Under the pieces are notes generated by a model that was not told where the DNA came from, searched no databases, and worked only from the letters and a program-made list of their open reading frames with translations. The position numbers and the translations under genes were made by a program. Of a stretch of DNA of 64,000 nucleotides, positions 1 through 8,369 are shown in pieces (position 1 is the stretch's first letter; each line of letters starts with the position of its first letter). The stretch covers positions 3,071,001 to 3,135,000 of the forward strand of contig NZ_LT827010.1 in the NCBI RefSeq assembly GCF_900119315.1, written 5' to 3'. This DNA comes from Actinoplanes sp. SE50/110. GTDB taxonomy: Bacteria > Actinomycetota > Actinomycetes > Mycobacteriales > Micromonosporaceae.

Positions 1-623
1 TCGACCTGGGCGTGCCGGTCAGCGGCATCGCCGAGTCGGTGTTCGCCCGGGCGCTGTCCGGCGGCGCCGACGTCCGCAAGGCCGCCGCCGACGCCGGTCT
101 GCCCGGCCCGGCCGCCGGCGCCGAGCACCCCGGCGGCGACCTGCGCGCCGACGTCGAGCAGGCGCTGTTCGCCTCCAAGATCGTCGCCTACGCCCAGGGC
201 TTCCAGCAGATCCAGGCCGCCAGCAAGGAGTACGACTGGGCGATCGACCCGGGCGCGATGGCCAAGATCTGGCGGGCCGGCTGCATCATCCGGGCCAAGT
301 TCCTCGACTTCATCAAGCAGGCGTACGACAAGAACCCGGAGCTCGCCACCCTGCTCGTCGACGACTACTTCCTGGACGCGGTCAGCGGCGCGCAGGACGC
401 CTGGCGCCGGGTCGTCGCCACCGCCGCCCAGCAGGGCATCCCGGCCCCCGGCTTCTCCTCGGCGCTGGCGTACTACGACGGCCTGCGGGCCGAGCGCCTG
501 CCGGCCGCGCTGATCCAGGGCCAGCGCGACTTCTTCGGCGCGCACACCTACCGCCGGGTCGACAAGGACGGCTCGTTCCACACGCTGTGGGCGACCGACG
601 ACCGTCCCGAGGTCGACGCCTGA
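1..623 (+). CDS. gnd: 6-phosphogluconate dehydrogenase, C-terminal part (cut by window start)
   Basis: This is the C-terminal all-helical domain of 6-phosphogluconate dehydrogenase, which oxidatively decarboxylates 6-phosphogluconate to ribulose 5-phosphate in the pentose phosphate pathway (cytosolic, makes NADPH). The reading frame is open from base 3, so the true start and the N-terminal Rossmann domain lie left of the window. About 207 residues are visible. Recognisable family stretches are SKIVAYAQGFQQI, the IWRAGCIIRA segment and the LPAALIQGQRDFFGAHTY tail with the conserved RDFFGAHTYRR near the substrate site. The end DRPEVDA followed by TGA at 621-623 is normal for the family. The next gene is convergent, 40 bp away. 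Confidence 0.95.
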   Translation, partial: DLGVPVSGIAESVFARALSGGADVRKAAADAGLPGPAAGAEHPGGDLRADVEQALFASKIVAYAQGFQQIQAASKEYDWAIDPGAMAKIWRAGCIIRAKFLDFIKQAYDKNPELATLLVDDYFLDAVSGAQDAWRRVVATAAQQGIPAPGFSSALAYYDGLRAERLPAALIQGQRDFFGAHTYRRVDKDGSFHTLWATDDRPEVDA

Positions 624-663
624 TCCACCCGGGCGGCCGGCGGCTCACGTCGCCGGCCGGCCG

Positions 664-1131
664 TCAGGCGTTCTCCTTCATCAGGTGAACCAGGGTCAGG
701 CCGGGTCGGACCTGCTCCCGATGGGTTTCCTCGTACCGCGCGCGTTCGTACAGCCGGATGTTCGTCTCGCTCAGATGGCCGGTGAACAGCGCATACCATT
801 CGGCCTGTCCGGCCGCCGCGCGCTCGATCGCGGTCAGCAGCCGGGTGCCCAGGCCACGGCCGCGCAGGTCGGGGGCGACGGTCAGCCGGCCGATCCGCAG
901 CACCGTGCCGTCCAGGCGGCCGCGGACCGCGCCGACGATCCGGTGGCCCAGGGTGGCCTTCAGCGCCAGGCCGTCGGCGAGCTCGGCGGTCAGCTCGTCC
1001 AGGGTCTGGGTCAGGGCGGGCAGGTGCGGGTCGTCGTACAGCTGGGCCTCGGTGACGTAGGCCGCCAGCTGCAGGGTGAGGATCTCGCCGGCGTCGGCCG
1101 GTCCCGCCGGGCCGATGGGGATCTCGTCCAT
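664..1131 (-). CDS. GNAT-family N-acetyltransferase
   Basis: This 155-residue single-domain acetyltransferase of the GNAT superfamily transfers an acetyl group from acetyl-CoA to an unknown amine. The CoA-binding motif A is visible as RGRGLGTRLL at residues 90-99, preceded by the beta-strand IGRLTVAPDL. The C-terminal SETNIRLYERARYEETHRE matches the usual GNAT beta6-beta7 region. I chose the ATG at 1131 (MDEIPIGPAG) because a longer frame to 1278 would run into the divergent NUDIX gene and adds no domain. The divergent gap to the NUDIX gene is only about 38 bp. The substrate is not predictable. Confidence 0.85.
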   Translation of the reverse strand: MDEIPIGPAGPADAGEILTLQLAAYVTEAQLYDDPHLPALTQTLDELTAELADGLALKATLGHRIVGAVRGRLDGTVLRIGRLTVAPDLRGRGLGTRLLTAIERAAAGQAEWYALFTGHLSETNIRLYERARYEETHREQVRPGLTLVHLMKENA

Positions 1132-1169
1132 ATCGGGCCATGATTCTAGAATCCGGCCGGTTTGACAGG

Positions 1170-1583
1170 ATGTTCCGGGTGAAGCCTTCGGTCTCCTGTG
1201 TTTTCGTGTGCCACGACGGTGCCGGCCGGATCCTGCTGGCGCGGCGTTCCGCCCGGGCCCGCGACGAGCCCGGCACATGGGACTGCGGGGCCGGCGCGCT
1301 GGAGTTCGGCGAGACCTTCGAGGAGGCGGTCACCCGCGAGGTGATCGAGGAGTATGTCGCGCCGCCCGAGACCATCGAGCTGCTCGGGGTGCGCAACGTG
1401 CTGCGCGCCGATCCGCCGTCGCACTGGGTGGCGGTGATCTTCACAGTCAAGATCGATCCCAGGCGCGTACGCATCGGGGAGCCGCACAAATTCGACGACC
1501 TGGCCTGGGCGCCCCTGGACGCCCTGCCCGAGCCGCGCCATTCCCAGCTGGCCGCCACCCTCGCCCTGCTGCCCCGTGGATAG
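1170..1583 (+). CDS. NUDIX hydrolase
   Basis: This 137-residue NUDIX-fold protein should hydrolyse a nucleoside diphosphate linked to another moiety. The Nudix box occupies residues 42-64. It has the leading G, the E at 48 and the catalytic REVIEE at 56-61, but the final conserved glycine of the EExGU end is valine (EEYVA). That is tolerated in some subfamilies. The ATG at 1170 is preferred over an in-frame ATG at 1140, since the domain begins within a few residues of 1170 and the earlier ATG lies within 10 bp of the divergent acetyltransferase start. Substrate unknown. The 213 bp after it holds no gene I can support. Confidence 0.85.
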   Translation: MFRVKPSVSCVFVCHDGAGRILLARRSARARDEPGTWDCGAGALEFGETFEEAVTREVIEEYVAPPETIELLGVRNVLRADPPSHWVAVIFTVKIDPRRVRIGEPHKFDDLAWAPLDALPEPRHSQLAATLALLPRG

Positions 1584-1796
1584 CGCTGCCACCACCGCCA
1601 CACCCCCGGCGCTCCTGCGCTTCGGGCAGCGCTGTCGTGACCGCCGTGTTCCCCGCCGTTGCCGCCTTCGGCGTTCGACGACGCGGATGGGGCAGCCGCG
1701 CGTCGCGGGGCCTGCCGCCTCCCCGTCGGCGTCGTCGCTGCGATGGCCGGGGAGTGGCAACGGTGACTCTGGTCCTGCCGAGCCGATCGCGCGAGA

Positions 1797-4700
1797 GTGA
1801 TAGCCGTGGAGCTGACCCTGCTGTCCCGGGTGGCCGCCCGCGGCGTCCCGATCAGCGGCGCCCGGCTGGCCGACCTGCTCGCCCTGCTCGCCGGTGACCT
1901 CGCCGGCGGCTGCGGCGCCGGCCGGCTGATCGGCGAGCTGTGGCCCGACGAGCAGCCCGAACATCCGTCGAAGGCGTTGCAGACCCTGGTCTCCCGGGCG
2001 CGCGCCCGGCTCGGCCCGGACGTCATCCGCGGCACCCCGACCGGCTACCGGCTCACCCTGACGCCGGAGCAGGTGGACGCGTCGGCGGTACTGCTGCGGG
2101 CCGCCGACGCCGAACGGCACGCCCGGGCCGGCGCACACGCCGCCGCGGTGGCCGCCGCGGACGCCGGCCTGGCGCTGTTCGGCGGTCCGGAGGCGGACGG
2201 TCCCCTCGGTGCCCTGCGCGCCGCCCGCGCGACGGTGCGGGAGACGCTGCTCCGGGCTCGGGCGCTGGCGCTTGGACGGCTCGGGCAGGGCTACGAGGAA
2301 CTCGCCAGGATCGCCGTGGACCGGCCGCGCGACGAGGAGATACTCGTCGACCTGCTGCGGGTGGAGGCCGCGACGCAGGGGCCGGCCGCGGCACTGATCC
2401 GCTACGACACCTACCGTCGGCAACTGCGCGACGAACTCGGCACCGAGCCCGGCCCGGCGCTACGGGCCGCGCACCGGGAGCTGCTGCTCAGCGACGCCCC
2501 GGTGGTCCGCCAGGGCCTGCGCTTCGAGCCGAACGAGCTGCTCGGGCGCGAGGACGACATCGCGGCGGTCGGAGCACTGCTGCGTACCGCGAGGGTGGTC
2601 TCGATCGTCGGGGCCGGAGGCCTCGGAAAGACCCGCCTCGCGCAGGCGGTCGGCCGCCGTGCCGGCCACCGGATGATCTTCGTGGTCGAGCTGGCCGGCG
2701 TCACCCGCGACGCCGACGTACTCCCCGAGGTCGCCACCGCCCTCGGCGTCGCCGAAGCCCCCGACCCGGTCGCCGGCACGGCCCCCACCCTCGTCCCGGA
2801 GCGGGCCTCGCGCTCCGGTGCAGCCCCCGCCTTCGTCCCGGAGCAGGCCTTGCTGTCCGGCGTGGCCGGCGCGCTCACCCCCGGGCCGGCGCTGCTCGTG
2901 CTGGACAACTGCGAGCAGGTGCTCGACGGCGTTGCCGGCCTGGTCCAGGCGCTGATCGCGCGCAGCGGTGCGGTGACCGTGCTGACCACCAGCCGGGCCC
3001 CGCTCGGAATCTGGTCAGAATCGGTCTATCCGCTCGCCGAACTCGATCTCGACACCACCGTCGAGTTGTTCACCCAGCGTGCCCGCGCGGCTCGCCCGGC
3101 CGCTGACCTGCCGGCCGGCCCGGTCCGCGAGCTGTGCCGCCGGCTGGACGGGTTGCCCCTCGCCGTCGAGCTGGCCGCCGCCCGGATCCGGGTGATGTCC
3201 CCGGCCGAGATCGGCCACCGTCTGGACGACCGGTTCGCCCTGCTGCGCGACGGCAGCCGGGACGCCCCGGACCGGCACCGCACCCTGCACGCGGTGATCG
3301 ACTGGAGCTGGCACCTGCTCGACGACGAGGGCCGCGCGGCGATGCGCGCCCTGTCGGTGTTCCCCGGCGGCTTCACCGCGGAGGCCGCCCGGCAGGTACT
3401 CGCCAGGCCCGTGTCCGGAAAGGACGCGGACACCGCCCGGCACGTGCTCGGCGAGGACGCGGGGGCTGTCCGGCACCTGCTCGGCGCTGACGCGGTGGCC
3501 CGGCTCGTCGAGCATTCGCTGGTCAAGGTGCAGGACAGTCCGGCCGGGACCCGGTTCGTGATGCTGGAGACGGTCCGCGAGTTCGCCTTCGCCCAGGCCG
3601 GGCCGGCCGACGAGGCGGCATTCCTGGCGTGGGCCCGCGACCTGGGCGTCCGCGACGAACCGGACCTCGCCGCGGCCCTGGTGGTCGGCGTCGACGGGTT
3701 CCGCGCCGACCATGACAACCTGGTGCGCGCCCACCGCAGCGCGCTGGCCGCCGGGGACGCCGCCACGGTGGCCTCGACCACGGCGCTGCTCGGCACGCTC
3801 TGGGTCACCGACTCCAACGTGAACCGGCTGATCGCGCTGGCCGCCGAGGCGCCCGGCGCGCTGGTCCGGTTCCGGCCCGACCCGGCCCAGGTGGAGACCG
3901 TCCGGACCGCCGCGGTGTGGTGCACGGCGATCGCCTTCCTGGTGTCCGGCTCGCCGTCGTTGCGCGCCCTGGCCGTGCTCCGCCGGCTGCCTTCGCCCGA
4001 CCCGGCCACGCTGGCCGGCGCGGCCCAGACGGTGATCTGCGCCCCCGACCTCGCAGCGCTGGCGACGGGCGGAACCCCGGTAGAAGGGAGCAGCTGTTCG
4101 GTGGTCTCGGGGGCGGGCCGGGACGCGGGGAGCGGCGGTTCGGTGGCGGCCGGCGGGAGACCGCCGGCCGCGGGCGGGAGCCCGCTGGTCGCCGGGCTGG
4201 CCAACTACGCGCTCAGCTACGTCGCCGAGAACGCCAACGATCCGGTCGCCGCGGTCGCCGCGGCCCGCGCGATGTTGGTCTGTCTGCAGGGCGAGCATCC
4301 GTGGCTGCGGGCGGTGGCCCACGGGCGGATCGGTGAGCTGTGCCTGCGCACCGCGCCGGGGGAGGAGGCGTTCCGGCATCTCGACGCGGCACTGTCGATC
4401 ATGGAGGAGCTGGGCGCCTCGGCGAGTGCGGCCCGGGCTCGCTGGGCGATCGTCCTGGCGGACCTGCAGCGTGGTGCTTTCGACCGGGCCGAGCAGGGAC
4501 TGGAGGTGCTCAGCCGGGGCGTTCTCGACGAGGAGGCCGGCCGGATGCTGTTCGAACGCTGCACCCGCGCCGAGATCCTGCTCGGCCGCGGTGACGTGGA
4601 CGGCGGCCTGGCCCTCTGGCGGGAGGCGGCCCGGGCATTGCGTCGTACCCCCGGGCTGTGGGCGAACGAGATGGTCGGGGTCGCGGTGCTGGTGCACTGC

Positions 4701-5009
4701 CGGCACGGCCGCCTCGACCTGGTCCAGGATCTCGCGGGGGAGTTGCCCGGGCGGCTGGCGGCGCTGCTGCCCGACGTGCCGGTGGTGTCGTTCCGGGTGT
4801 GCGGGGTGCTGCTGATGGCCCTGGCCGAGGTGCGTGCCGCCCGGGGGGAGCCGGACGACGGGCACCGCGACCTGGCCGAGCGTTTCGGCTTTTCGGGGAC
4901 GTTCCAGGCAACCGTCGCGGTCGCCGGCGGCACCGGCCCCGACCTGGACCACGAGGCGGTGCGCGCCGCCGCGCTGGCCCTGCTGCGAATCCCTGCGGAG
5001 AAGCGATAG
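1797..5009 (+). CDS. AfsR/SARP-type transcriptional regulator with BTAD and NB-ARC-like ATPase domains
   Basis: This large (1070-residue) cytoplasmic regulator belongs to the AfsR class, which commonly controls secondary metabolism. Residues about 1-80 form an OmpR-like winged helix (LTLLSRVAARGVPISG to IRGTPTGYRL). Residues about 85-235 form the BTAD helical domain ending in LRDELGTEPGPALRAAH. A STAND-type NTPase follows, with Walker A GAGGLGKT at 272-279 and the Walker B strand LLVLDNCEQ (Asp 370). The helical C-terminus is TPR-like with low-complexity stretches. The first winged-helix strand is short, so DNA binding may be weak. GTG at 1797 is used; GTG at 1806 is an alternative. It converges on the DrrAB-type exporter genes, which it might regulate (inference). 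Two tandem duplications lie inside the ATPase half. Confidence 0.85.
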   Translation: MIAVELTLLSRVAARGVPISGARLADLLALLAGDLAGGCGAGRLIGELWPDEQPEHPSKALQTLVSRARARLGPDVIRGTPTGYRLTLTPEQVDASAVLLRAADAERHARAGAHAAAVAAADAGLALFGGPEADGPLGALRAARATVRETLLRARALALGRLGQGYEELARIAVDRPRDEEILVDLLRVEAATQGPAAALIRYDTYRRQLRDELGTEPGPALRAAHRELLLSDAPVVRQGLRFEPNELLGREDDIAAVGALLRTARVVSIVGAGGLGKTRLAQAVGRRAGHRMIFVVELAGVTRDADVLPEVATALGVAEAPDPVAGTAPTLVPERASRSGAAPAFVPEQALLSGVAGALTPGPALLVLDNCEQVLDGVAGLVQALIARSGAVTVLTTSRAPLGIWSESVYPLAELDLDTTVELFTQRARAARPAADLPAGPVRELCRRLDGLPLAVELAAARIRVMSPAEIGHRLDDRFALLRDGSRDAPDRHRTLHAVIDWSWHLLDDEGRAAMRALSVFPGGFTAEAARQVLARPVSGKDADTARHVLGEDAGAVRHLLGADAVARLVEHSLVKVQDSPAGTRFVMLETVREFAFAQAGPADEAAFLAWARDLGVRDEPDLAAALVVGVDGFRADHDNLVRAHRSALAAGDAATVASTTALLGTLWVTDSNVNRLIALAAEAPGALVRFRPDPAQVETVRTAAVWCTAIAFLVSGSPSLRALAVLRRLPSPDPATLAGAAQTVICAPDLAALATGGTPVEGSSCSVVSGAGRDAGSGGSVAAGGRPPAAGGSPLVAGLANYALSYVAENANDPVAAVAAARAMLVCLQGEHPWLRAVAHGRIGELCLRTAPGEEAFRHLDAALSIMEELGASASAARARWAIVLADLQRGAFDRAEQGLEVLSRGVLDEEAGRMLFERCTRAEILLGRGDVDGGLALWREAARALRRTPGLWANEMVGVAVLVHCRHGRLDLVQDLAGELPGRLAALLPDVPVVSFRVCGVLLMALAEVRAARGEPDDGHRDLAERFGFSGTFQATVAVAGGTGPDLDHEAVRAAALALLRIPAEKR
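2781..2864 (+). repeat. In-frame 42-bp tandem duplication inside the AfsR-like gene
   Basis: Two adjacent 42-bp units (2781-2822 and 2823-2864) encode APTLVPERASRSGA and APAFVPEQALLSGV. The 14-residue repeat sits between the Walker A and Walker B regions, where relatives normally have a short loop. It keeps the frame and probably makes a surface loop. Confidence 0.7.
3417..3509 (+). repeat. In-frame 33-bp tandem repeat inside the AfsR-like gene
   Basis: Nearly three 33-bp units encode GKDADTARHVL, GEDAGAVRHLL and GADAVARLV. This 11-residue period lies in the winged-helix part of the STAND module. It looks like a recent duplication that preserved the frame. Confidence 0.65.
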
Positions 5010-5062
5010 ACGATGCCAGGCCGCTGGCGGGCGACGGCGCTGTCACCGGCGGCGGCGCCGGC

Positions 5063-5815
5063 TTATCGGGGGTCGCGGCGGAACAGCAGCCGCGCCCACA
5101 GGTAGCCGCCCGCCGCCAGCACCAGGCACCAGAGCACCGCCGACCGCCACGCATCCCCGACCGCACTGCCCAGCAGCAGCCCGCGCAGCGTGTCGATGAT
5201 CGGTGTGAACGGTTCGTGCCCGGCGAACCACCGCACCGCCCCGTCCATCGCCTCCGGCCGGACGAACGCGCTGCTCAGGAACGGCAGCAGCTGCACCAGC
5301 AGGGTGAACGGCGCGATCCCCTCGGCGGTCCGGGCGGCCAGCCCGACCGCCACCGCGAGCCAGGTCAGTGCCACGGTCAGCAGGGCCAGCAGGCCGGCCG
5401 CGGCCAGCCACCGGGCCGGGTCCGGGTCGCCGCGGAAGCCGAGGGCCAGTGCCACCGCGACGACCAGTGTCGCGCTGGCCAGGGTGCGGATGCTCGAGCC
5501 GAGCACGTGCCCGGTCAGTACCGAGGCCCGGGAGATGGGCATGGTCCGGAACCGGTTGATGATCCCGGCGGTCATGTCCCGGTTCACCGCGAGCGCGGTG
5601 GTCGTCGCCCCGTAACCGACCGTCATCAGCAGAACGCCGGCCACCACGTACTGGATGTAGTCGTCTTCGGACATGCCGACGTTCAGCGAGCCGCCGAACA
5701 CCCCGACGAACAGCAGCAGCAGGACCACCGGCAGGCCCACCGTCATGATGACCGCGCCCGGGTTGCGGGACGTGTGCTTCACGGTGCGTCGCAGCATGGT
5801 CATCGCGTCGCTCAT
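5063..5815 (-). CDS. ABC-2 type transporter permease (DrrB-like)
   Basis: This 250-residue integral membrane protein of the ABC-2 family has about six hydrophobic segments (for example VIMTVGLPVVLLLLFVGVFG, the stretch after YIQYVVAG, and WLAAAGLLALLTVALTWLAV). It also has the conserved cytoplasmic stretch NRDMTAGIINRFRTMPISR, typical of daunorubicin-type drug exporters. It overlaps the ATPase gene upstream by 4 bp (ATGA), so the two are translationally coupled and form one exporter. The substrate is unknown. The pair is last in a long minus-strand run and convergent with the AfsR-like gene. Confidence 0.88.
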   Translation of the reverse strand: MSDAMTMLRRTVKHTSRNPGAVIMTVGLPVVLLLLFVGVFGGSLNVGMSEDDYIQYVVAGVLLMTVGYGATTTALAVNRDMTAGIINRFRTMPISRASVLTGHVLGSSIRTLASATLVVAVALALGFRGDPDPARWLAAAGLLALLTVALTWLAVAVGLAARTAEGIAPFTLLVQLLPFLSSAFVRPEAMDGAVRWFAGHEPFTPIIDTLRGLLLGSAVGDAWRSAVLWCLVLAAGGYLWARLLFRRDPR

Positions 5816-6744
5816 CGTCCGGCCTCCTTCGGACCGGTCAGCGCCAGGAACACGTCTTCCAGGTCGGGGGAGTGCACGGAGAGCTCGTCCACCTCGATGC
5901 CGCCGCGGTCGAGGCGGTCGAGCAGCTCACGGACCGGGATCCGGCGCGGGATCCGCACCGCCAGCGCGTCGTCGTCCTCCCGGGACGCGTCCGGGAAGAG
6001 GTCCGCTGCGGCTTCCCGCGCCGCGGCATCCCGCAATCGCAGCCGTACGTGTCCTCCCGGCACGCCGCGTTTGAGTTCCGCCGGTGTTCCCGCCGCCACG
6101 ATCCGCCCGCCGTCGAGGACCGCGATCCGGTCGGCGAGCTGATCCGCCTCGTCCAGGTACTGCGTGGTCAGGAAGATGGTCACCCCGCCGGCGAGGAGTT
6201 CCCGGACGATCTGCCACAGCATCCGCCGGCTGCGCGGGTCCAGCCCGGTGGTCGGCTCGTCCAGGAAGATCAGTCGCGGCCGTCCGATCAGTGTCATCGC
6301 CAGGTCGAGCCGCCGCCGCATCCCGCCCGAGTAGGTCGCCGCGGTCCGCCCGGCCGCGTCCTCCAGTTCGAATCGGTGGAGCAGCGCGTCCACCCGGTCC
6401 CGTCTACCGGCCCGGCCGAGGTGGTGCAGGTCGGCCATCAGTTCCAGGTTCTCCGCCCCGGTCAGCAGGTCGTCGACCGCGGAGAACTGCCCGGTCACCC
6501 CGATCGCGGCGCGCACCCCGGCCGGGTCCCGGGCCAGGTCGTGCCCGGCCACCGTGACCTCGCCGGCGTCGGCGCCGATCAGGGTGGACAGGATCCGGAC
6601 CACCGTGGTCTTGCCCGCGCCGTTCGGCCCGAGCAGCGCGACCGTGGTCCCCTCGGCGACGTCCAGGTCGACGCCGTCGAGCACCACCGTGCCACCGAAC
6701 GATTTGCGCAAGCCGCGCACCGTCACACCGTTGTTCTCGTCCAT
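5812..6744 (-). CDS. ABC transporter ATP-binding protein (DrrA-like)
   Basis: This 310-residue ATPase subunit of a DrrA/DrrB-type exporter has Walker A GPNGAGKT at 39-46, the ABC signature YSGGM at 138-142, Walker B LIFLDEP at 158-164 and the switch histidine replaced by TTQYLDEAD, as usual in the DrrA group. The C-terminal extension after about residue 220 matches the DrrA regulatory tail, ending in DLEDVFLALTG. It lies 36 bp downstream of the radical-SAM gene and in the same direction, so it may be cotranscribed with the AAA+ cassette. Substrate cannot be read from sequence. Confidence 0.9.
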   Translation of the reverse strand: MDENNGVTVRGLRKSFGGTVVLDGVDLDVAEGTTVALLGPNGAGKTTVVRILSTLIGADAGEVTVAGHDLARDPAGVRAAIGVTGQFSAVDDLLTGAENLELMADLHHLGRAGRRDRVDALLHRFELEDAAGRTAATYSGGMRRRLDLAMTLIGRPRLIFLDEPTTGLDPRSRRMLWQIVRELLAGGVTIFLTTQYLDEADQLADRIAVLDGGRIVAAGTPAELKRGVPGGHVRLRLRDAAAREAAADLFPDASREDDDALAVRIPRRIPVRELLDRLDRGGIEVDELSVHSPDLEDVFLALTGPKEAGR

Positions 6745-6780
6745 GGTGGCAGCGTGCGGGAGGCCGGCTTCACGGCGGTG

Positions 6781-7392
6781 TCACCGCGGCTTCAGGCGCC
6801 GGGTCTGCAGCCCGGCCAGCAGGGCGTCGAGGGTCTCGGTGTCGGCCCAGCCGTTGACGGCGATGTCACCGGTGCCGGAGACGGTCACTTCCAGCCGGTC
6901 CGGGGTCACGTCCACCGGAAGCCGATCGGTGAGATGCACGAACTGTTGATTGGTCGAGCCGGCCCAGGGGCGTACGCGGTCGATCAGATCCTGCCGGAAC
7001 GGGCCGGCAACCAGCAGGTCGGTGGCGGCGAGCAGCCCGGCGACGCCCTGGTCCGCGCGGGAGCGCAGCTCCGCGTGGTCGTAACCGGTGAAGGTCATCA
7101 CTGTGCGACCCGCGGCCCGCACCGTGGCGGCGACCGCGGCCAGCCCGGCGGCCTGGTCGAACGGTTCGCCGCCGAGCAGCGTCACCCCGTCGGTGCCGGT
7201 GGCCAGGATCCGGGCGGCCAGCTCAGCCGGCGGAACCGGTGTGCCGCCGCGGGGGGTGAACAGGTGCGGGTTGAAACAGCCGGGGCAACGGATCGAGCAG
7301 CCCTGCACCCAGACCGCGGTCCGCTCGCCCGGCCCCTCGGCGCGGGTGCGTTCCAGGAACCGGGCGACGACGACCGGCGGCGGCTCAGACAT
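6781..7392 (-). CDS. Small radical-SAM protein (NrdG/activase-like, single 4Fe-4S cluster)
   Basis: This 203-residue protein carries the CX3CX2C cluster motif CSIRCPGC (Cys 32, 36, 39) and a GGEP motif at 74-77, diagnostic of radical SAM enzymes of the NrdG-like activase type. Such proteins cleave S-adenosylmethionine to a 5'-deoxyadenosyl radical, often to install a glycyl radical in a partner. No ribonucleotide reductase or pyruvate-formate-lyase gene is nearby, so the partner is not a classical one. It overlaps the membrane HhH gene by 8 bp and is the fifth gene of the AAA+ cassette. Its true substrate is unknown. Confidence 0.82.
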   Translation of the reverse strand: MSEPPPVVVARFLERTRAEGPGERTAVWVQGCSIRCPGCFNPHLFTPRGGTPVPPAELAARILATGTDGVTLLGGEPFDQAAGLAAVAATVRAAGRTVMTFTGYDHAELRSRADQGVAGLLAATDLLVAGPFRQDLIDRVRPWAGSTNQQFVHLTDRLPVDVTPDRLEVTVSGTGDIAVNGWADTETLDALLAGLQTRRLKPR

Positions 7393-8173
7393 CCACCACG
7401 CGGCCGTACGGGCCGCTGGTCGTGTCGTCCGGCGGCGGCGGGGCCGCGCTGCAGGTGAGCCGGTCGCGGATGGCGACGAACTCGTGCGGGGCGAGGCCGG
7501 CCGCGGCGGCGAAGTCGTCGACGGTGAGGAAGCCGCGCCGCTGCTGCCGGGACTGCAGGACCTGGGCGATCCGGCCGGGGGTGAGGCCGGGCAGGGTGGC
7601 GAGCTGCTGCTCGGTGGCGGTGTTGACGTCCACCTGCGCCGGGGTGGACGGCTGGTGGACGGCCGGTTGCGGGACCGGCGCCGGCTGGTAGCCCGGGGCG
7701 GTGTTGTAGAACTGCTGTGGGGGTGCGACCACGCCCTGCAGGTACGGCGGCAGCGGCGCGAAGGACGTCGGCTGCTGGCCCACCCAGACCGCCCGCATCT
7801 GCGCCTGCCAGGCCTGATAACCGGCCAGCCAGCGCAGCCAGGCGCCGTTGATCAGGGCGGCGTGGAAGATGCTGACCAGCCAGGCGCCGAACAGGACGGC
7901 GTAGGAGAGGTTCTGCCGCAGCGAGTCGGTGGGCGCGGAGCCGCCGATGGTGAACCCGGCGATGGACAGCACGCTGTAGACGATCCCCGGAATCCACCAG
8001 GCGGGCCGGTGGGCGCGCAGGCCGACGTAGAGGAAACCGCCGCCGGACAGGCAGCCGAACCCGAGGATCGGGAAGAACAGCCACATGCTGTGCCCGATCC
8101 GCCAGCCGGCGCCCGGCCCGGCCGGCGGTGGGGGCTGGTAGGGGCCGGTCCCGTCAGGCGGGGTCCACGTCAC
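7385..8173 (-). CDS. Membrane protein with C-terminal helix-hairpin-helix (ComEA-like) domain
   Basis: This 262-residue protein starts with a proline-rich cytoplasmic tail. It has three to four hydrophobic segments between residues about 25 and 115 (for example WLFFPILGFGCLSGGGFLYV and LSYAVLFGAWLVSIFHAAL), then a proline/glutamine-rich linker and a ComEA-type HhH module beginning DVNTATEQQLATLPGLTPGRIA at about 192. HhH modules bind DNA or act as protein scaffolds. The start is GTG at 8173, within the last codons of the DUF2997 gene (20-bp overlap), which implies coupling. Function unknown. The TM part suggests the cassette acts at the membrane. Confidence 0.75.
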   Translation of the reverse strand: MTWTPPDGTGPYQPPPPAGPGAGWRIGHSMWLFFPILGFGCLSGGGFLYVGLRAHRPAWWIPGIVYSVLSIAGFTIGGSAPTDSLRQNLSYAVLFGAWLVSIFHAALINGAWLRWLAGYQAWQAQMRAVWVGQQPTSFAPLPPYLQGVVAPPQQFYNTAPGYQPAPVPQPAVHQPSTPAQVDVNTATEQQLATLPGLTPGRIAQVLQSRQQRRGFLTVDDFAAAAGLAPHEFVAIRDRLTCSAAPPPPDDTTSGPYGRVVDV

Positions 8174-8369
8174 GGTTCACCTGCTGTTCCTGCACATGCT
8201 GTGCCTGGCGCGTGTAGTCGGCGGTCCAGGCGCTGTGCCGCACCTTACCGCCGATCAGATCTTCGAGAACGGCAATGTAGTTCAGGCACTCCTCACCCAG
8301 GATGTCGAGGGTCTCCGCGCTCACCTGACCGTCGCCGCTGACCGTGACCACGATGCGGGGGCTGCTCAT
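8154..8369 (-). CDS. DUF2997 family small protein
   Basis: This 71-residue protein begins PRIVVTVSGDGQVSAETLDI and continues GEECLNYIAVLEDLIGG. That is the DUF2997 pattern of a beta-hairpin with a D-G turn followed by a conserved GxxCL helix. DUF2997 genes are often next to DUF1257 and Ycf46-type AAA genes, as here. It overlaps the DUF1257 gene by 4 bp and the HhH gene by 20 bp. The extra 20-residue polar tail is longer than in minimal members. No biochemical role is established for the family. Confidence 0.78.
   Translation of the reverse strand: MSSPRIVVTVSGDGQVSAETLDILGEECLNYIAVLEDLIGGKVRHSAWTADYTRQAQHVQEQQVNRDVDPA

Noticed and set aside
548..2423. Long minus-strand open frames of several hundred codons around the NUDIX gene and the start of the AfsR-like gene
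   Set aside because: They are antisense shadows of GC-rich genes with Arg/Pro/Ala-rich sequence and no domain.
6781..7392. Anaerobic ribonucleotide reductase activase NrdG as a firm name
   Set aside because: The cluster and GGEP motifs fit the group but no class III reductase is nearby and the protein is embedded in the Ycf46 cassette.
7182..8084. Alternative minus-strand frame of 300 residues over the HhH gene
   Set aside because: Arg/Pro-rich shadow. The accepted frames show HhH, DUF2997 and radical SAM motifs with overlapping ends.
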